NCBI RefSeq assembly: GCF_014962245.1
Contig: NZ_CP063144.1
Coordinates: 362,582-426,581, forward strand
Reading direction: 5' to 3'
From: Thermosphaera aggregans
GTDB lineage: Archaea > Thermoproteota > Thermoprotei_A > Sulfolobales > Desulfurococcaceae
Length of the DNA stretch: 64,000 nt
Position 1 is the stretch's first letter. Each line of letters begins with the position of its first letter. The notes under the pieces were generated by a model, which had not been told where the DNA came from, did not search any database, and saw only the letters and a list, made by a program, of their open reading frames with translations. The translations under genes and the position numbers were made by a program. Of this stretch, positions 61,606 to 64,000 are shown in pieces.

Positions 61606-62616
61606 ATGGGCCTGGCCCGTTACGTGCTAATAAGGGGTTTGCTAATAATTCCCACGATCATTGTCTTGTACACTCTTGTCTTCATAGTTTTAAGGATACT
61701 GCCTGGGAACCCTGTTTTAGCTGCGCTGGGAACTAAGAACATCCCTGAAGAACAGTTGATCGCTATTATGAAGGATCTGGGGCTTGATAAACCGTTGTAC
61801 CAGCAGTATTTCGAGTACTTGGTAAACTTTCTCCAAGGAGATATGGGCAAGTCCATGATAGTGAGGGGTAGGGCTATTGCGAGCGATATAGCGGACAAGC
61901 TCCCAGCAACCATAGAGCTTTCCGTGTGGGCTATGGCTTTCAGCCTCTTAATAGGTGTGGGAACCGGGTATTTAGCAGGCAACAGCGAGAGGGAGTCGGT
62001 TAGAAACTTCGCGAGGCTGACGGGCTCTATCACATATGTGATATTCATACCAGCCCTGGGAATATTCCTCCAGCTGGTGTTCTCTCAATGGCTCAGGATA
62101 CTTCCTTCAGGCGGCAGATTATCCACCGGTTTCTACCTTAAACCTGTCACCGGGCTCTACACTATAGACTCACTACTCCAGCTCAATATTCCAGCCTTTG
62201 TGGACGCTGTGAAACACATAGTTCTGCCAGCTTTCACCCTGGGCCTCGTCCTATCCGGCCCTTTCACAAGGCTAACGCTTAACAACATGGTTAAGATCAG
62301 GGAGTCTAAGATGGTTACAGCTTACTATGCGAGAGGGGTCAGGGAGGAGCTTGTGTCCCGCCACGTCTTCAGGCACGTGTTAATACCGGTGGCAACTTAC
62401 GCGGGATTACAATTCGCCCTCCTGCTTGGAGGGGCTGTTTTAACGGAGACGACTTTCAACTGGCCCGGCATAGGCACCTATTTGGTCGACAAGGTAATGT
62501 ACAGGGATTACACTGCTATACAAGCAGTAGTGATAATATTTGCCTTCATAGTAGGGTTGACCAGTTTAATCGTGGACGTTCTCTACGCATTGATAGATCC
62601 CAGGGTGAGGTATTAA
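61606..62616 (+). CDS. dppB: Peptide ABC transporter permease DppB
   Basis: This 336-residue protein begins 'ARYVLIRGLLIIPTIIVLYT', has 'RILPGNPVLAALG', six helices and the EAA-like loop 'VTAYYARGVREELVSRHVFR' with 'HVLIPVATYAGLQF'. ATG 61606 is chosen with AAAGGGG upstream. Its stop overlaps the dppC start by one base. Confidence 0.92.
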   Translation: MGLARYVLIRGLLIIPTIIVLYTLVFIVLRILPGNPVLAALGTKNIPEEQLIAIMKDLGLDKPLYQQYFEYLVNFLQGDMGKSMIVRGRAIASDIADKLPATIELSVWAMAFSLLIGVGTGYLAGNSERESVRNFARLTGSITYVIFIPALGIFLQLVFSQWLRILPSGGRLSTGFYLKPVTGLYTIDSLLQLNIPAFVDAVKHIVLPAFTLGLVLSGPFTRLTLNNMVKIRESKMVTAYYARGVREELVSRHVFRHVLIPVATYAGLQFALLLGGAVLTETTFNWPGIGTYLVDKVMYRDYTAIQAVVIIFAFIVGLTSLIVDVLYALIDPRVRY

Positions 62617-63428
62617 TGAGGCTTGGGAGATTAAACACTTACATAATTATTGGCCTTGCCATGATAGCGTTCTTCACATTCATGGCTGTTTTCGCTGACT
62701 TCATAGCCCCCTACTCTCCCGTGGAGAAAGTCGGCCCTGAGAGAAGCCCTCCATCCCGCGAGTATTTGATGGGCACGGATAATCTTGGAAGAGACATGTT
62801 TTCAAGAATCGTCTACGGGAGCAGGATTATATTGGTAGTTGTCTTCCTATCCGTGCTCGTGAGCGGGAGCGTTGGAACGATCCTCGGTCTTTTAAGCGGC
62901 TACGTCGGCGGATTTATCGACAAGGTTGCATCATTCGTAATGGATTCCCTTTACGCCTTCCCATCCCTGATTCTTGCGATAGCGTTATCTGTTGCGCTCG
63001 GGACGAGTCCCTTGAACGCTGCCATAGCCATAGCGGTGGTCTACATTCCAACCTATTTCAGGATGATCAGGGGCCAGGTGTTGAGCTTGAAGAACGAGCT
63101 CTTCATCGAGGCTGCCAGGGCCCTCGGGATCCCGTCTTCAAGGATAATTACAAGACATATTCTTCCACACCTAACTCAGACTTTAATGGTAGTGTTCAGC
63201 ATGAACAGTGCCGACGCCGTGCTCACCGAGGCAGCGCTGAGCTTCCTCGGCTTAACCGTCCAACCCCCGGAGCCTGACTGGGGTTTCGACCTCTACAAGG
63301 GTAAAGGCTTCATCCTCTCAGGAGACTGGTGGCTGCTAGCATTCCCCGGGCTCATGATAACTCTTCTAGCAATAGGCTTCGCCCTGCTCAGCGAGGGCGT
63401 TTCCCTAAAGTTCGGGGGGAGGGATTAA
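62616..63428 (+). CDS. dppC: Peptide ABC transporter permease DppC
   Basis: This 270-residue protein has 'FADFIAPYSPVEKVGPERSP', the conserved 'LMGTDNLGRDMFSRIVYGSR' and the EAA loop 'IEAARALGIPSSRIITRHIL'. It pairs with DppB to form the peptide channel. It overlaps dppD by one base. Confidence 0.93.
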   Translation: MRLGRLNTYIIIGLAMIAFFTFMAVFADFIAPYSPVEKVGPERSPPSREYLMGTDNLGRDMFSRIVYGSRIILVVVFLSVLVSGSVGTILGLLSGYVGGFIDKVASFVMDSLYAFPSLILAIALSVALGTSPLNAAIAIAVVYIPTYFRMIRGQVLSLKNELFIEAARALGIPSSRIITRHILPHLTQTLMVVFSMNSADAVLTEAALSFLGLTVQPPEPDWGFDLYKGKGFILSGDWWLLAFPGLMITLLAIGFALLSEGVSLKFGGRD

Positions 63429-64000
63429 TGGAGGCTTTAAGAGTCGAAGACTTATGGGTTAAATACTACACTGCCAGCGGGGTTGTATCAGCGGTCTCAG
63501 CCGTCTCCTTCACCATGAAGCGCGGGGAGATGCTGGGGGTTGTAGGAGAAAGCGGTAGTGGGAAGTCAACGCTGGGTTTCGCGCTCATGAACATGGTGCC
63601 TCCTCCCGGTAGAATAGTTAAGGGAGCCGTGATTCTCGATGGGAGAAACATTCTCGAACTGGGAAGCAAGGAGCTTAGGGGGATAAGGGGTAGCAGGATA
63701 TCCATGGTTTTCCAAGACCCTTTCACAACTCTTGACCCTTTGAGGAAGGTGAGCGATCAATTCGTAGAGTTCCTCATGGAGCATGGTTTATCGAAGGAGG
63801 AGGCGCAGTCTAGAAGCTACCAGCTACTCGCAGCGGTAGGGATACCTGAGAGGCTTAGGGACGCTTACCCCCACCAGCTCAGCGGGGGGCAGAAGCAGAG
63901 GGTTTCAATAGCAATGGCTATAGCCTTAAACCCTTCCATAGTGGTAGCTGACGAACCCACTACAGCCCTCGACGTTATCGTGCAGAAGCAGATAATGGAT
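63428..64000 (+). CDS. dppD: Peptide ABC transporter ATP-binding protein DppD, 5' part only
   Basis: The frame is open from ATG 63428 to the right edge (191 codons). It contains Walker A 'VVGESGSGKSTLGF', Q-loop 'SMVFQDPFTTLDP', signature 'QLSGGQKQRVSIAMAIAL' and Walker B 'IVVADEPTTALDV'. The C-terminal part lies beyond the window, where a DppF gene would be expected. Confidence 0.92.
   Translation, partial: MEALRVEDLWVKYYTASGVVSAVSAVSFTMKRGEMLGVVGESGSGKSTLGFALMNMVPPPGRIVKGAVILDGRNILELGSKELRGIRGSRISMVFQDPFTTLDPLRKVSDQFVEFLMEHGLSKEEAQSRSYQLLAAVGIPERLRDAYPHQLSGGQKQRVSIAMAIALNPSIVVADEPTTALDVIVQKQIMD

Noticed and set aside
1-64000. CRISPR arrays, rRNA genes and origins
   Set aside because: No regularly spaced repeats, no rRNA sequence and no origin-type repeat clusters were seen on reading both strands.

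Overview
The window is from a hyperthermophilic crenarchaeon, most likely Desulfurococcales (a Desulfurococcus/Thermosphaera-like organism); I cannot fix the species. Evidence: archaeal-only genes throughout (L14e, L31e, L39e, L18Ae/LX, S19e, aIF6, Nep1, RNase P Rpr2, archease, archaemetzincin, form III RuBisCO), a cbf5 gene split by a tiny bulge-helix-bulge mRNA intron, tRNA introns including one in the variable loop, GGTG/GAGG ribosome-binding sites and TATA-type promoters. Sugar and peptide ABC importers and class III ribonucleotide reductase suggest an anaerobic heterotroph.

Layout. 1-2.5 kb: end of CMP kinase, L14e, cbf5 with its intron, an rRNA-type methyltransferase, tRNA-Ser. 2.6-7.2 kb: a GH13 glycoside hydrolase, a surface beta-helix protein and a small secreted membrane protein. 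7.2-8.4 kb: NifX-like, DUF5320-like and DUF134 genes carrying four copies of one palindrome. 8.5-13.5 kb: a probable cell-surface fibre locus with three TasA/AbpA-like secreted paralogues, a winged-helix regulator, a SipW-type signal peptidase and a DUF5305 protein. 13.5-17.1 kb: RuBisCO III, archease, archaemetzincin, a sugar nucleotidyltransferase, tRNA-Phe and tRNA-Gly. 17.2-18.7 kb: a frameshifted small gene, an ArsR regulator, a ferredoxin and the 3' part of an HdrA-like gene.

18.7-24.5 kb is an A+T-rich island of decayed glycosyltransferase and sugar-metabolism genes inserted inside that HdrA-like gene. The other half of the gene lies at 24,487-24,641. Removing the island plus one copy of a 5-bp direct repeat restores a continuous 114-codon frame. 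Only one gene in the island, a family 4 glycosyltransferase, looks intact.

24.7-42.3 kb: phosphoesterase, large SF2 helicase, alcohol dehydrogenase, SfsA, intron-containing tRNA-Glu, dCTP deaminase, a solute:sodium symporter, a complete sugar ABC importer, ThyX, PspC, NrdG/NrdD and Nep1. 42.4-52.8 kb: a long co-directional translation, secretion and transcription cluster (rnp4, CRM protein, S19e, PDCD5, L39e, L31e, aIF6, LX, prefoldin, FtsY, SecE, Spt5, L11, L1, L10, L12, AlaRS). In it L12 has no ATG/GTG/TTG and appears to start at AUC. 52.8-64 kb: a transglutaminase-like membrane protein, NCS1 permease, small membrane proteins, a MurG-like glycosyltransferase, intron-containing tRNA-Arg, a regulator plus DUF438/hemerythrin/PAS operon behind a perfect palindrome, and an oligopeptide ABC transporter running off the right edge.

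The most notable points are the gene-splitting island, the AUC start of L12, the 20-nt cbf5 intron that restores the catalytic aspartate, the DUF134 palindrome family and the TasA/SipW-like surface-fibre locus. No CRISPR array, rRNA gene or transposase was seen.
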